DNA of 64,000 nt from Owenia fusiformis (Eukaryota; Annelida; Polychaeta; Sabellida; Oweniidae), in NCBI GenBank assembly GCA_903813345.2, contig CAIIXF020000011.1, forward strand, positions 2,134,571-2,198,570, written 5' to 3'. Under the pieces are notes generated by a model. It was not told where the DNA came from and did no database searches. It saw nothing but the letters and a program-made list of their open reading frames with translations. Below are positions 44,675-55,467 of the stretch, piece after piece. The stretch's first letter is position 1. Each line of letters starts with the position of its first letter. The position numbers and the translations under genes were made by a program.

Positions 44675-44732
44675 CTTCTATAAAGACAGCTATTAATACT
44701 GTCAAAAGTCCTGTTAAACTGTGAAGTCTCAT
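44675..44732 (-). CDS. Gene B, exon 1: signal peptide
   Basis: ATG (44730-44732) opens MRLHSLTGLLTVLIAVFIE and ends GAAG|gtaagt in phase 1. It is a compact signal peptide, almost identical to that of gene C (58757-58814). The exon was chosen by homology of the two copies, matching phase and an upstream in-frame stop. The 5' flanks of B (to about 45010) and C (to about 59070) are also similar, including ACTAGGGATAAAA…GGTCA-GTTTGTGAAAA, which may hold the shared promoter. Confidence 0.85.
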
Positions 44733-45597
44733 CTTTCAGTTATAATAGGCTATGTACGACCTCTGACTCGTTGGATCTGTAATCTATGTGCATATGCAAC
44801 TCTTCAATGTCATTGAAAGTTGCATCGGTAAATTTAATTCGTATCGTTGTTAATGCATCGAACATAATGTTGAAAGGTTATACAGAGGAAACATTAATCA
44901 AATTCTGTTGTATGTCTGTCTGAAAGATTTACTTGATATAACGTATCGACTTTTTACCACAATAATTAGGGATACTAGGGATAAAATGGTCACGTTTGTG
45001 AAAAACATAGGGGTTCAGACTTTGTTTTCAAAGATTCATTCTTATATGTTTTCATCGAAAAATCAAAAAAGAGATTGCTACCGCAATAGAAATAATGTTT
45101 TGATTGAAAGCTACCAAACCATGATACTAATACCAAAACATGTCCTAACTCTTTGTTATACTAGGCTTTACAACGACTTCAGAAAGTTTTATCTTCGGAG
45201 GCCTGTCATATTGTAAAGGATCAGTTACCCCATCTACCTAAAGATGCCCCTTAAGGTTTCGTTGAAAATAATATGGAATTATTTACTTTAATCAATTATG
45301 AACATTGGGATTAAAACTGAGGTCGTTCGCTGCATTTAAGTTTGGCTATGAAAATCATTCTAAATATCATTTCAGGGGTATCTTAGTCTTCTCTCATGAC
45401 TATTTTAAGTATGTTGACCATTCAGTCAATAGATATATCAAAATATCATTAGGTAGAACACAAAGGGCAATATATTGAAGCCACAAATCATTAAATAACT
45501 CCTAAAAACGTAATATCAATGAATCTTAACACAGGCTTCTCAGCAATATTACCATGATCACCTCAGTTGGTATATAGTAGGTTTAAACTGACCTATT
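44733..45597. other. Upstream flank of gene B
   Basis: Homologous to the flank of gene C up to about 45010. The plus-strand frame 44908-45216 has no recognisable domain and partly overlaps this conserved flank, so it is probably not a gene. Confidence 0.4.
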
Positions 45598-46110
45598 AGT
45601 TTCTTTGAGTGAGAGTTACCTTACAACCAGTATCCCTTTAAATGGGAAATGGATATTGATTTAGTCCTTCTGCAATATATCATCTTGAGGGGCATGTATG
45701 CATGATGATCAAAAATAGATTGATTCAATAGTTTCTTTGGATGAGAACTATCTCACAAGCAGTGTCCCTTTGAGCTAAATGGAGAATGATGGATCAAAAA
45801 TAGATTTATTCCTTGTTTAAGATATTTTAGTGTTTATTAGGATAAGAGCTATATTACAAGCAGTGCCCCTTTAAATTGGTAAATGGATATTGATTCAGTC
45901 CTTTGGCAATCTATCATCTTCAAGGGCAGGCATGAATGATGAATCAAAAATAGATTGATCCATAAGTTTCTTTGGGTGAGAACTACCTTGCAAGCAGTGT
46001 CCCTTTAAATGGGTAAATGGATATCGATTCAGTCCCTCAGCAATATGTCTTCTTCAGGAGCAGGCATGAATGACAAATCCAAAAATAGATTGACCCATTT
46101 AAAACTTATC
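45598..46110. repeat. ~130-bp degenerate minisatellite, about four units
   Basis: TTTCTTTGGGTGAGAACTA…CAAGCAGTGTCCCTTTAAAT…AAAAATAGATTGATC recurs from about 45598, 45732, 45831 and 45968. Units vary by internal deletion. Confidence 0.75.
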
Positions 46111-47507
46111 TGATAGTTTGAGCCTTGATGTCTGGCAGATCCAATATGGCCTCCTTGTTGAATCTTAAATTTTTGCTATACTTTCACATTGCGTATCTTC
46201 CGCAGTCAGGGCCCTCTCTTATTTCATGTTTGAACTATGCAATAATGTCAATACTAAACAATAAAGGTAAAATCAGAGGGGTCTGACTTGCGGAAGCACC
46301 TCAATCTGTCAGTGACTGGAGAAGGTCATTCAAAGTTAAAAACAAGAACACAATAGGGTGCCTTTCAAAACAATAGGATAACAAAGTATCTATGCATGAC
46401 TGGCCAGTGAAGTGAAGCTTAATATGCTCTGAGACGTTGTAGTTTTATACTGACAAGTCAATTTAAGTGTATCTACAAAAATTTAGATTAAGGTTTTGTG
46501 AAAATATGTGAAAATTACTCACTTTAGAGTCAGAATGACATGTGTTAAACATTTGTTTACCCTTTTCTAAATAGTATTTTTGTGATTTGTTGAAAACTTC
46601 ATTAGAGATTCATATTACATAAAAATAATTCTGGAATTCCATTTTACCCTTTTCAATAAAGGAGCACTTAGGTTATCGCAAACAATTTCAAACGATTCTA
46701 ACTTGAATTATGAAAATTTTCTGATCATAAACATGGGTGTATCTTTTAGATCCATTCATTATCTTCAAGAAAAGTATATATAATGATAATTTAGTTAATC
46801 AGACCTAAGTGATATTGAAGGAGCAATGGACCAATCAACATACTTTTTCAAAAGCATTGGCCTAATTTTCACCAAAAATGCAACCTTGTATTATATTGTT
46901 GAATGTATAATTAGAATGTGCTTTGAGACATGTTCGATTTCCTTAAAGGAAAATTTGATTGCTCTGGCCATGGGGACTTTAAAAATACTGAATTTGGATG
47001 ACCAAAATGAACTGAAACCAATGGATAGCATGAGATTTTTCAATGGAGAAATAACATGGGGAACACAGTACTTATCTTAAAGATACATTAAAATAAAGAA
47101 TAGTAATGCATTAAACAATGTAGAAATTGATTGCATTTTGGTAAAAATGAGGTCAACATCTTTAAAAAGTGAGTTGATAGGTTGATTGCATATTATAAAT
47201 TATAAATGTAATGTTTTAACTATTAAACATACAACATTGTGTACATACATTAATATAGACATGCATATTGCAGTCAACCGTGAACTTTGCAATTGATTTA
47301 TCTTAATTTGGTCAACTCAGACAGTAGTATAAGGTGAATTTAATGCTGTATGGTGAATCGATTTATCTTTTTTGACAAATCAGAAAAATAAAAATCTTTA
47401 AAACTAAAAAAACGTGAACACTTATCACGCCCAGTGATCGGGAAATGGGGCGGAGGGGGGGGGGAGGCAATTTCTGCTATAAAATACAACAAATCTGGAA
47501 TTGTTAA
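46111..47507. other. Intergenic, upstream of gene B
   Basis: Contains a 15-bp inverted pair (CTTCCGCAGTCAG near 46198; CTGACTTGCGGAAG near 46283). 47200-47280 is similar to 61080-61160, a comparable distance upstream of gene C (TTTAACTATTAAA…CATTAATAT). The frame 46826-47080 (84 codons) has no recognised domain. Confidence 0.45.
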
Positions 47508-47915
47508 ATGTATAGGCGCGGTATGGTAATTTATGTAAAGTCTTCAAGTCTTCTCGGATTTTTTTTGAGCCGACACGCTTCTAAGAAACGAGATCCATTA
47601 AAAAAGGGGCAAGGCCACAAATGTGCACAAATCAATGTTCTGTTCCTGGTCTCTGATTTGGCTTGTGGTCTTTCAGAAAAGGGGGTTATTCCCGGCCGGG
47701 AGTTTTATAACAAAGGGGGAGGGGGGTGGGTTGAGGCTAATGTACGGACGCTCATTCCGGGCAACTTCTCTATTTCTCGCGACGCTCATTCCGACTTCCA
47801 GACTCTCACTCCGGGTAACTTCTCTTCCCCTTTGGACTCGGAAAAAGTGCTATATCGTGGTCATGTTGTGCGATGGGATAACAGATGCAATAGTAGACTT
47901 GTGTTTAGATGTTAG
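47508..47915 (+). CDS. Unrecognised 135-codon frame, doubtful
   Basis: Longest plus-strand frame in the window, preceded by a G-rich run and more GC-rich than its neighbours. It reads MYRRGMVIYVKSSSLLG… and later contains a repeated RTLIPGNFS / QTLTPGNFS phrase from a ~57-bp DNA repeat (CTCATTCCGGGCAACTTCTC and its variant). A second long frame overlaps it. The short internal repeat and lack of domain argue that it is repeat-derived, perhaps from a decayed element. Confidence 0.15.
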   Translation: MYRRGMVIYVKSSSLLGFFLSRHASKKRDPLKKGQGHKCAQINVLFLVSDLACGLSEKGVIPGREFYNKGGGGWVEANVRTLIPGNFSISRDAHSDFQTLTPGNFSSPLDSEKVLYRGHVVRWDNRCNSRLVFRC

Positions 47916-47984
47916 AGTTAGAGATGTTAGTGTTAAGTAATCAGTACTAGATGTTAGAGTTTTTGTGTGTGCTGGCTTAACAAC

Positions 47985-48790
47985 ATGGCGATCATTTTGA
48001 ATTTTTCAACCTGCTCCGAATTTAACAAATCTTTTTCCTAAAAATCATCAAAATGTCGAATCTGACCTTCGATTTGACTTCTAGTTTAACTTCAGCCAGC
48101 GACATTCAAAAGGCCAAAAGATTGATTTTTATTCAAATTTAGATCAGCTTAATCACAAAAGTCCCAGTGAGGTCTGAAAAAGTAAAATTTTCAAGGTCAA
48201 AGGTCAAGGTCATCAAACTAGCTATGGGTATCAAAACTAAGATACAGGGTGTGAAATGAATATTCTTATCTCCCTCTTATTTTCAAAGTTTTTTCGCTGC
48301 CTTATAGCTCCTTCAAAAAATTGTCATGAGTTATCGAAGTTTCTGAAAGTTAGACAAAATTCCAAGAAAACCATTCACCTGTTCAACTTGAAAATTTTAA
48401 CTACATGGTGGCCATTTTTGAATTTTTCAACCTGATCCGAATTTTCCAAATCTTTTTTCTGAAAATCATCAAAAATTCTCAAAATTTCGAATCTGACCTT
48501 CGATTAGATCTCTAGTTTACACTCAGCGACATTCAAAAGGCCCAAAATTGATTTTTTAAAATTTATTTTCATATTCAAATTTTGGTGGGTATATTACTTG
48601 GTTGTCATTTTGAATTTTTCAATAAATCTTGTCATTAAAATTCAAGGAAAATCACTTATCCGTTCAACTTGAAATTTTACAGATGCAAGAGCAGACAAGT
48701 GCCAAGATCTGATTAGGTTTTGGGTGTGCTGGCTTAACTACATGACGGCCATTTTGAATTTTTTGTCAAGTCGGCTATTTGATTTTATCA
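47985..48790. repeat. ~370-420-bp tandem repeat, about 2.3 copies
   Basis: ATGGCGATCATTTTGAATTT…TTTTTCAACCTG-TCCGAATTT…TCGAATCTGACCTTCGATT recurs near 47985, 48410 and (partial) 48740. At 48241-48335 a copy of the small CAGGGTGTGAAATGA element lies inside. Confidence 0.75.
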
Positions 48791-49424
48791 ACGTTCTCCT
48801 TTATCAATTTTGTTTTAACAAATCATCTACAAGTCCTGACCTTAGTTTTGAGATTTGACATTTTCTATCCCTTCAGTGACCTTCGTAAGGTCAACAAAGT
48901 TGATGTTCTAAAATTATTTTTCGGGATTCAAATTTAGTTCAGCAAAATCACATAAGTCCTATTGAGGTAAGAAAACAAACGATGTTATCGAAGTTTCTCA
49001 AAGTTAGATACTACAAATCATTTCTTAACGTCAAAACTCCAAGAAGAAAAGCATTGACCTGCTCACTTCGTATAGGGTGTGATTCAATATCGTAAACTTT
49101 TTATCCCGTCTGACGAAGTTAGGAGAGATATAGGGAATGCCTCCGTCCGGGTGTACGTCTGCCCGGGTGAATACCGTAAGCCCGATTTTCTTCATATTTT
49201 GTACACATGTGCACTATGGGAGTAGAAAATCTGCTTGAAATCTTATTTTCAAGATGGCCTTTTGTTTCAAAATAGCGCCCATTTTAGGGCCAATTTTACA
49301 GTAATTTAGGTATCATATATAAATCTGTAATAGCGAAAGCATTTATAATGGACATAATGAAGTTAGAAATGTAGATATTTTACACGCTACTTTACGATTG
49401 TTTGCAGTAACTTAGTAGTGGAGC

Positions 49425-49825
49425 GGTTTTGTTCATATTTGATATGTGAATACTCATGAGCATTATATACTGATTTTGACACGTTGGCTTGAAGGCGGCC
49501 ACTTTGAAAAATGGCCATGATTTACATGTACTGTACTTATATACGTGCATTTTTACATTTTTTATTACTATAACTCCAAAAGGATAGTGATTTTGTTTAT
49601 ATTTGATATGTGAATACTTTTAAGCACGATACACTATTTTATGACACTTTGCCTAGAAGGCGGCCATTTTGAAAATGTACGCCATTTTACGTGTGTTATT
49701 TTACGTTTCCCTACTATAACTCAAAAAGTAATAGAGGGATTTTTTATCATATTTGATATGTGAATACTTGCAAACTGTCCTAGGACACTTTGGCTAGTGC
49801 GCGGCCATTTTCTGGCAGGCTTGGC
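49425..49825. repeat. ~163-bp tandem repeat with AAGGCGGCCATTTTG
   Basis: CATATTTGATATGTGAATAC recurs at about 49435, 49597 and 49760, each followed about 70 bp later by GAAGGCGGCCA-TTTTGAAAA or GCGCGGCCATTTT. It lies just beyond the 3' end of gene C. Confidence 0.8.
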
Positions 49826-49960
49826 TGTTCGATGGGTTTTGCTACGCTTTAGCTTTGCTGTTATCCAGTTATATGCATAATATTTGTATATATTTAATCA
49901 TTTTAATATTAATGCACAATAATCATCGTGTTCAATATTGTCTTATGTTTTATATTCATT

Positions 49961-50751
49961 TTATTCCCTGTATGTGATAGTAAATAATCGTCCTCTGTTA
50001 TCCCCAACCATAACTTGACCATCTTTGTTTATCCCAACAGCTCTTGGGAAGATCACGCCATCACTTGCCGTTAGGAGGTAACTATGGAACGTGCCATTAG
50101 GGGTAAGCAGGTGAATATTGTCTTCCCAGGCTTCTGCTACCACTATATAGTCCTGTGAATCTGTCTTGACACCATGGGGAACAGCCAACATCTCTTCGGG
50201 TTTTGGTCCATCTTTACCGTAACTAAACAGTACTGAGCCAGTTCGGCTCAGCCCTTTTACAGAATCTCCGTGGTAGTCGGTAACTATAATTACACCCTTG
50301 TTATTAATGGTCACATAATTAGGAGTTTCAAACGTACCATTAGCAGAGATGGGTGTTGCATTTCCTGTATACTGGTCAACAATATACACTCTGTCTGTCT
50401 TTCCATCGCATACAACCAACTCACCAGTAGATAGTGAAGTGAGACCAGTTAGTCGAGCCCCTTCAACCGTTACATTTATGTTGCGTATAAAACTGCCGTC
50501 TGTTGTATAAAAGTGTATTTCACTAGAACTAAAAGTAGTGAATGCAAGTTTGTCATCGCTTGTAACTGTTACAAAAGAAAATTCTTTGCCAATGTCCTTG
50601 ATGAGAGTATAATCACGGTCATATATCTTTGCGGTGTTAATATCCGTTGCCACAATATGTCCACTACATGTTACTGCAATATCATGTATAAAGCCAACCG
50701 TCAGGGTTCTATTTGTAACAATTGGTTTGGTTTTTAGCCTTCCGATGGTGA
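49961..50751 (-). CDS. Gene C, exon 5: NHL beta-propeller and stop
   Basis: Acceptor …TATGTAATTGCAG; the 263-codon frame starts VTIGRLKTKPIVTNRTLTV. NHL blades: STGELVVCDGKTDRVYIVDQ, NNKGVIIVTDYHGDSVKGLS, AVPHGVKTDSQDYIVVAEAW (followed by EDNIHLLTPNG) and GVIFPRAVGINKDGQVMVGD. Compared with B it has lost the NHR motif (here WEDNIHL in place of RHNHRIQ), so the strongest blade is diverged. Stop after TYRE at 49961-49963, overlapped by an AATAAA. The frame extends past the acceptor to an upstream ATG at 50768-50770, but homology and phase support splicing. Confidence 0.9.
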
Positions 50752-51606
50752 CTGCAATTACATAAAACACAAGTAATAATGTTTAAGTAAATAGAGAGAT
50801 GTCGCATCTCACTTAGATAATACTAGCATGTTTATTATCTCCCTAGAACGTATAACTTGTTGGGCGTTTGACTAAGTCATCATTTATTGCACAGCGCTTT
50901 ACGTCTATAGGTGTGATATTCAATGAATATTTATTCAATGAATAATTATTCAATGATTCGAGTGAAATACAGAAAATATTCTTCCCGAGAAGGTCGTATT
51001 TCACGATGCGCTAGCTAAAATTATTAGATTGTGATGATCACCGTATCATTTACTGATATTCAAATTAGATATTTCTAGCAAAATGCAAATTTTAGCATGC
51101 GTTGGTGTAAACTTTTCGCCATTGATTTTTACAGTAATAGTCATATCCTGGATGGAAATCTGGGGCGTTGGGATACTGAACCATATCCCAACGCTGACGT
51201 CATTTTCACTCTGTATCCAACGCTAAGTGGAATGTGCGTGCAAATACAGGATATATTTAAGTCACGTGGACTAATCAGATTGCAAGGAATATCACCATCA
51301 TGAAGAAGGGAATTAACCTCAGAGTTCAAAGATGATATACGCGTATAATGTTAACCCCTATTGAGATGACCCACGTCTCTGATTGCTCAAAACGACAAAC
51401 AAAACTGGCGGATTCAACATTTTCTAATAACGCTTCGAATAATGTTAATGTTAATTTCTGGCGTTTTAACCTATATTATAGCTTGTTATTTCACATCAAA
51501 ATAAAGAAAGATGTAAGGAATATGCTTAAATCGATTAAAAGATCACAACGACGCGTTATATTCGAAAACTAACTGGTGAGAATTTGCGAAAACGAAGGTG
51601 TTGCGC

Positions 51607-52120
51607 AAAAGACGTGGTCAAAAAACGGAAACCCTGCATTTTCCTCATATCTTTGTCATTTTAAGTAATTTTTCCCTAATATTTCACACATCTGTAAATC
51701 ATTTAATTTTTTTGAACAACATGCTTTAGGTTTGGCCATCATCGCGCCGTAGGCAAACCTGCACAGTTGTCAATGATCCAAATGCATTCCTCATCAGGTG
51801 TGGCCTGAATGATACAGATGATCTCATTTTTGAGGTCTGCAATTGTCCCGAGGTCATTCTTATACACTCTATCTCTGCCATATCCCCATAGGTAATGACA
51901 TTTTGGACGACATGTTCAGGTTGGTCTTCAGCGCAATAGTGGCCACCGGGAATGTTCTTTAAAGTGCTGTAACACTGTGACTATCAATCTGATGGTCATG
52001 AAATAAGGTAGGCAGGTAGGAAATTGAGTGATGTACAAATGTGCAAAGTTATTTCTTAAAATGACAAAGATATTACGAAAATGGTGTAAGGGTTTCCAGT
52101 TTTTTTTACCACCCTGTACT
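51607..52120 (-). mobile_element. Decayed mariner-like element in gene C intron 4
   Basis: GGAAACCCTGCATTTTCCTC (51636) and its approximate complement ending GGGTTTCCAG-TTTT-ACCACCCTGTA (52115) form inverted ends that also share ATCTTTGTCATTTTAAG. The inside retains the tail of a transposase (51727-51926). About 510 bp remain. Confidence 0.65.
51727..51926 (-). pseudogene. Mariner-like transposase tail
   Basis: Minus strand: CHYLWGYGRDRVYKNDLGTI, ADLKNEII, then EECIWIIDNCA, a counterpart of the FYLWGYVKDNVY…ECSRVIDNFA tail at 9102-9330. The frame is short and ends in a stop; the catalytic core is missing. Confidence 0.7.
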
Positions 52121-52262
52121 TTTCAGTGTGTGATACAGAAAATCTTATACGAAAGTAAAATTATTCATTTTTACTTGAGTGAAAGACCCCGTATCACACA
52201 AGCTGAAACATGTAATGACGATTTTATTACATATTATGTAAAATTCCAGTGATTTGATTTAA

Positions 52263-53223
52263 GAAATATAGACCAAAGAGCAAAACTACTCGTTTCGGAT
52301 ACGACCGAAGGGAGTGAGGGGTTCGAAAGTTTTTGTGCCTAGACCCTGCGGGGTGTATTCGAAAGTAGTAGCCCTGCTCTAAGGTCTAAATTACGATTCG
52401 AACATGAAAACTCACCAGAATATTGCAAAATCGTCAATTTCGATGTTCATTTCCACTTTTTTTCATTTCCACTTCCGGTTGAGCGTTTGGCTGTATTAAT
52501 TTGTTTACTTACCTCCTGATCCCGACTTAAGTTTTTTATTGACATTTCGGCCTATTTTATTGGTTTCACGCATATCTACTACATTGATAATTATTAAAAT
52601 TATTGAGATTACAGTTTACAAATGCTCCGACAGAAAAGTTTGGCTCTGGACAATTTCTCCCTGCCATTCTGAATTTTGCAGACGAGAGGGGATGCGAAAA
52701 GAACGGAACGGCCTAAACTGACCAATGAGTGCACTGAACGAAACACTTTGTACAGAGCCGGGGAATTGATCTCGAATATAACCCAGCTCAAGCATTGACT
52801 TTGTTCACAGTTTATAGAAGGCATGAATACAGTCATGTTCGAATGGACTAGGTACGTGGCTACTTCCTCATTACATGAAAAAAGCCAATAACAATCAGTA
52901 ACAATAACAATCATTCAAACATGACTGTATTCACGCCTTCTATAAACTGTGAACAAAGTCAACATTTCACCCGGGGTATATTCACTAACAATAGCCCTAA
53001 TACGAGTAATTTGCGACGTCATAACGGCGGGCCGTAGTAATGGCGGACCATAATGAATATTCGGAACATTTTGATGAGTTCGAATCGTAATATAGACCTC
53101 GCAGCAGGTGTAATATCGTCGAATACACCCATTAGGGTGGTCGTTCGGGGTACAGAAAACGTTTGTGCCTAGCCCTAAGGGGTGTATTCGACGATATTAC
53201 CCCTGCTCTTCGGTCTATATTTC
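52263..53223. mobile_element. TTAA-flanked TIR element with internal 50-bp hairpin
   Basis: The ends GAAATATAGACCAAAGAGCA and TGCTCTTCGGTCTATATTTC are inverted repeats between TTAA at 52259-52262 and 53224-53227. Subterminal parts are also mirrored (GTGCCTAG-CCCT, GGGGTGTATTCGA). In the centre, 52792-52840 and 52919-52968 are near-perfect inverted repeats (TTGACTTTGTTCACAGTTTA…). There is no transposase. Confidence 0.8.
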
Positions 53224-53884
53224 TTAAATAACAAACAATCAAAACTATTTCGAATTCACTCTTACGCCATGAACCCATCCTCGTGTACCCGTTCAATTTA
53301 GTAATAACGTCATTAACAGTATTAAAGGAAACAATATGAAAAATCATCACTGGTTGCCTTTAGTAACGTGTTAGACGGTAACCAACCAATCAGATTACTG
53401 GAATTTTACATAGTACATGATAATCTTATGAATCGTCTATGCGAAAGAATGGAGAGGTTAAGCTAACGATGTTTTTCACAACGTAACCGTGAACGCAAAG
53501 TACAAAAATTAACAAAGGAATGTATCGTGCGCTCATAGTTTTATGCGCGCTTAGTCTACTTCAGATACTCTTTCAGCTTTAGAGTTTCGGGTTTAGAACG
53601 GGACATTTGAAATTTGACGTTGGGTCAACGGGAACCATTTTACTCGTGTCTATTGAACACTGTGCTGTCAATTTTGATTTCGATGCACAGTTGAATTCTT
53701 GCTGAACACGATGATGTATGTCATGCATGATTTAGCGCCAAAAATCTTACGAATCATTACACACTATGGTGTAGTCTAAACAAACACTGGATTTGAACGG
53801 CTATTTATATGAGAAGGCTACATGAATTTGTATATGGTCGAGTGATACGTACAGGTTCAGTTTCGATTATATATGCAAAGCTTA

Positions 53885-54040
53885 ACGTTTGCACGTTGGT
53901 GATGATGCGCCTTTTTTAAAAGATCTCATATCTTAGAAGGGTATCAGTTCAAAAAAATACTAGATGACCTGACATATTTTGCCATGCACTGCGCCTATTC
54001 ATTTGGCAATTCAGTTGTAAATTTTCTCTTGAAAAAATAA
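53885..54040 (+). repeat. Interspersed repeat, copy without the mariner found at 29224
   Basis: TTTGCACGTTGGTGATGATG, GATCTCATATCTTAGAAG and TTTGGCAATTCAGTTGTAAA match 29190-29223 joined to 30196-30320. Here CGCCTTTTTTAAAAGATCTC is continuous, so this is an empty site for that insertion. Confidence 0.85.
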
Positions 54041-54222
54041 ATCTCATTTCCCGAGAAGTATAACTAGAATAAGGATACCAGAAGAAGTAGCTCATTGCTC
54101 ATTGCATTACCCTTTGCTATTCGAGATTATTTTGCAAACAATATTTGTTTACACACCGTTGCTCCCTAGTTGCTCCTATAATGTTAGTATTTTGATGGGG
54201 CCTGCTTCGATGTGTGGTTCAG

Positions 54223-54340
54223 GGAACTACAGGGTGTCAAAGAACTCATTAGAATTTTTTGAAGGAGCTATAAGGCGGTAAAAAAACTTTGAAAATAAGG
54301 GGGAGATAAGTATATTCATTTCACACCCTCTATCTTAGTT
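54223..54340. mobile_element. Small CAGGGTGT-ended MITE
   Basis: TACAGGGTGTCAAAGAACTC and …TTTCACACCCTCTATC form inverted ends about 115 bp apart. An inverted relative lies at 48241-48335 (ACAGGGTGTGAAATGAATAT … TTATAGCTCCTTCAAAAAAT). Confidence 0.65.
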
Positions 54341-54672
54341 TTGATACCCATAGCTTAAATATAAAGGAGGCCCTAATCAGAACGTTGTCACAATTTAGGA
54401 TTTGGCACACGATTCATATTCTAATTGCAAACGCTTATATTATGCAGTATCAACATGTTCGAAATTATTATTTGTTTCGATGATATTTTTGTTTTATTTA
54501 CTTTGCATGTGTCATTCGTCGAAAAGAAAAAAAAAATTGTTTTCAGAATTCGTTAACACTTCATTCAACTTCATTGATGATGTTGTCGTGGGCTTATTTG
54601 TGTACAACATAATGCAGATGAATATTTGGTAAAAATGTAGCATTAAACCAACCATTAATTATCTTTACATAC

Positions 54673-54783
54673 TTGTACAATTGACTCCAGCAAATTCAGC
54701 CTTGCATTTACACGTATATCTGTTTACTTCGTCAATACAGGTGCCTTCATTTTGACAGGGACTCGAATCGCACTCGTCTATAT
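54673..54783 (-). CDS. Gene C, exon 4: Ca-binding EGF-like domain
   Basis: 37 codons, phase 1, CATTTTAG acceptor and A|gtatgt donor. The frame [20 protein letters not shown] continues NRYTCKCKAEFAGVNCT, with six Cys and the Ca-binding signature. Its first residues (DSSP) follow exon 4 of gene B but the rest (NEGTCID, KAEFAGVNCT) follows exon 5 of gene B. The same holds for the flanks: acceptor-side intron like B exon 4, donor-side intron like B exon 5. Confidence 0.9.
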
Positions 54784-55353
54784 CTAAAATGATATACATG
54801 AATTACTAATGAAGAAGGCCTAATTATACTCCATAATCCCTTATGTGCAGCAAGATCTTTCATTCAAAAATGCAATAGCATACATGGAAAGACAAAGTCA
54901 TCGGAAAACCGAAGAATTATGGAAGTTCCATCTATTGTGATTGTAGCGGAGGCATCAAAAGTTCAATGTCTGTTAAAAACGTAACCAATTAAGTTTACCT
55001 CTGACCCCCACCCCTCTTAGAACTTAATTCTTAAAATGTTGAAAATCGGGCTAGATAATTGAAAAAAGAAAAACATACCAAATATATGACGGAAAACGGT
55101 AAGTTTCAGCAAAATTTTTACAAGCTAAGAATGATGGTTAGCATCTATTATGGTCAAAACATTGATTTGTCGGATAGAAAACTAGTAGTATTGAATCCCC
55201 CACTCCAGTTCCCAACGTTAATTTGTTAAGTTTCTAAAAATACATCGATCTTTTGATGCCTCCCCGTAAAATACTTTATCAGATACCTATGCAAGACTGA
55301 AGTAAAATAACGTTATTATATAGCCTAGTACAAATATTGACATTTTTCAAAAC

Positions 55354-55467
55354 CTGTTTCACAATTCCTCCCAGTGTATCCACTCTTACACTGACACGTG
55401 TAGCCATTTTCTGTTTCGTTACAAGTTCCATCATTTTCACAGGGTGTCAACTCGCAATTTGTTTTAT
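55354..55467 (-). CDS. Gene C, exon 3: EGF-like domain
   Basis: 38 codons, phase 1, acceptor TGATTTTCAG. The frame (D/N)KTNCELTPCENDGTCNETEN continues GYTCQCKSGYTGRNCET, with six EGF Cys. The donor ACAG|gttttg is weak compared with that of gene B (gttagg). It corresponds to gene B exon 3. Confidence 0.85.

Larger units (their letters stand above)
37091..44732 (-). other. Gene model B: secreted coiled-coil / EGF x3 / NHL protein
   Basis: Six exons join without frameshift: 44675-44732 (signal peptide), 43245-43472 (coiled coil), 41131-41238, 40633-40746 and 40365-40475 (EGF), 37091-37872 (NHL). All junctions are phase 1 with GT-AG borders. The predicted precursor is 466 residues. The N-terminal Cys-Cys and the long heptad coil suggest disulfide-linked oligomers presenting several propellers, an arrangement familiar from secreted pattern-recognition and matrix proteins; this is inference. 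I know of no named gene with this exact order. Gene C is its tandem paralogue. Confidence 0.8.

Noticed and set aside
47508-47940. A real gene in the two overlapping 105-135-codon frames
   Set aside because: Internal DNA repeat, two competing frames, no domain. Kept only as a doubtful feature.
49961-50770. ATG at 50768-50770 as the true start of a single-exon NHL gene
   Set aside because: The upstream six codons lie in the polypyrimidine/acceptor region conserved in all three NHL exons, and phase 1 splicing to EGF exons is supported.
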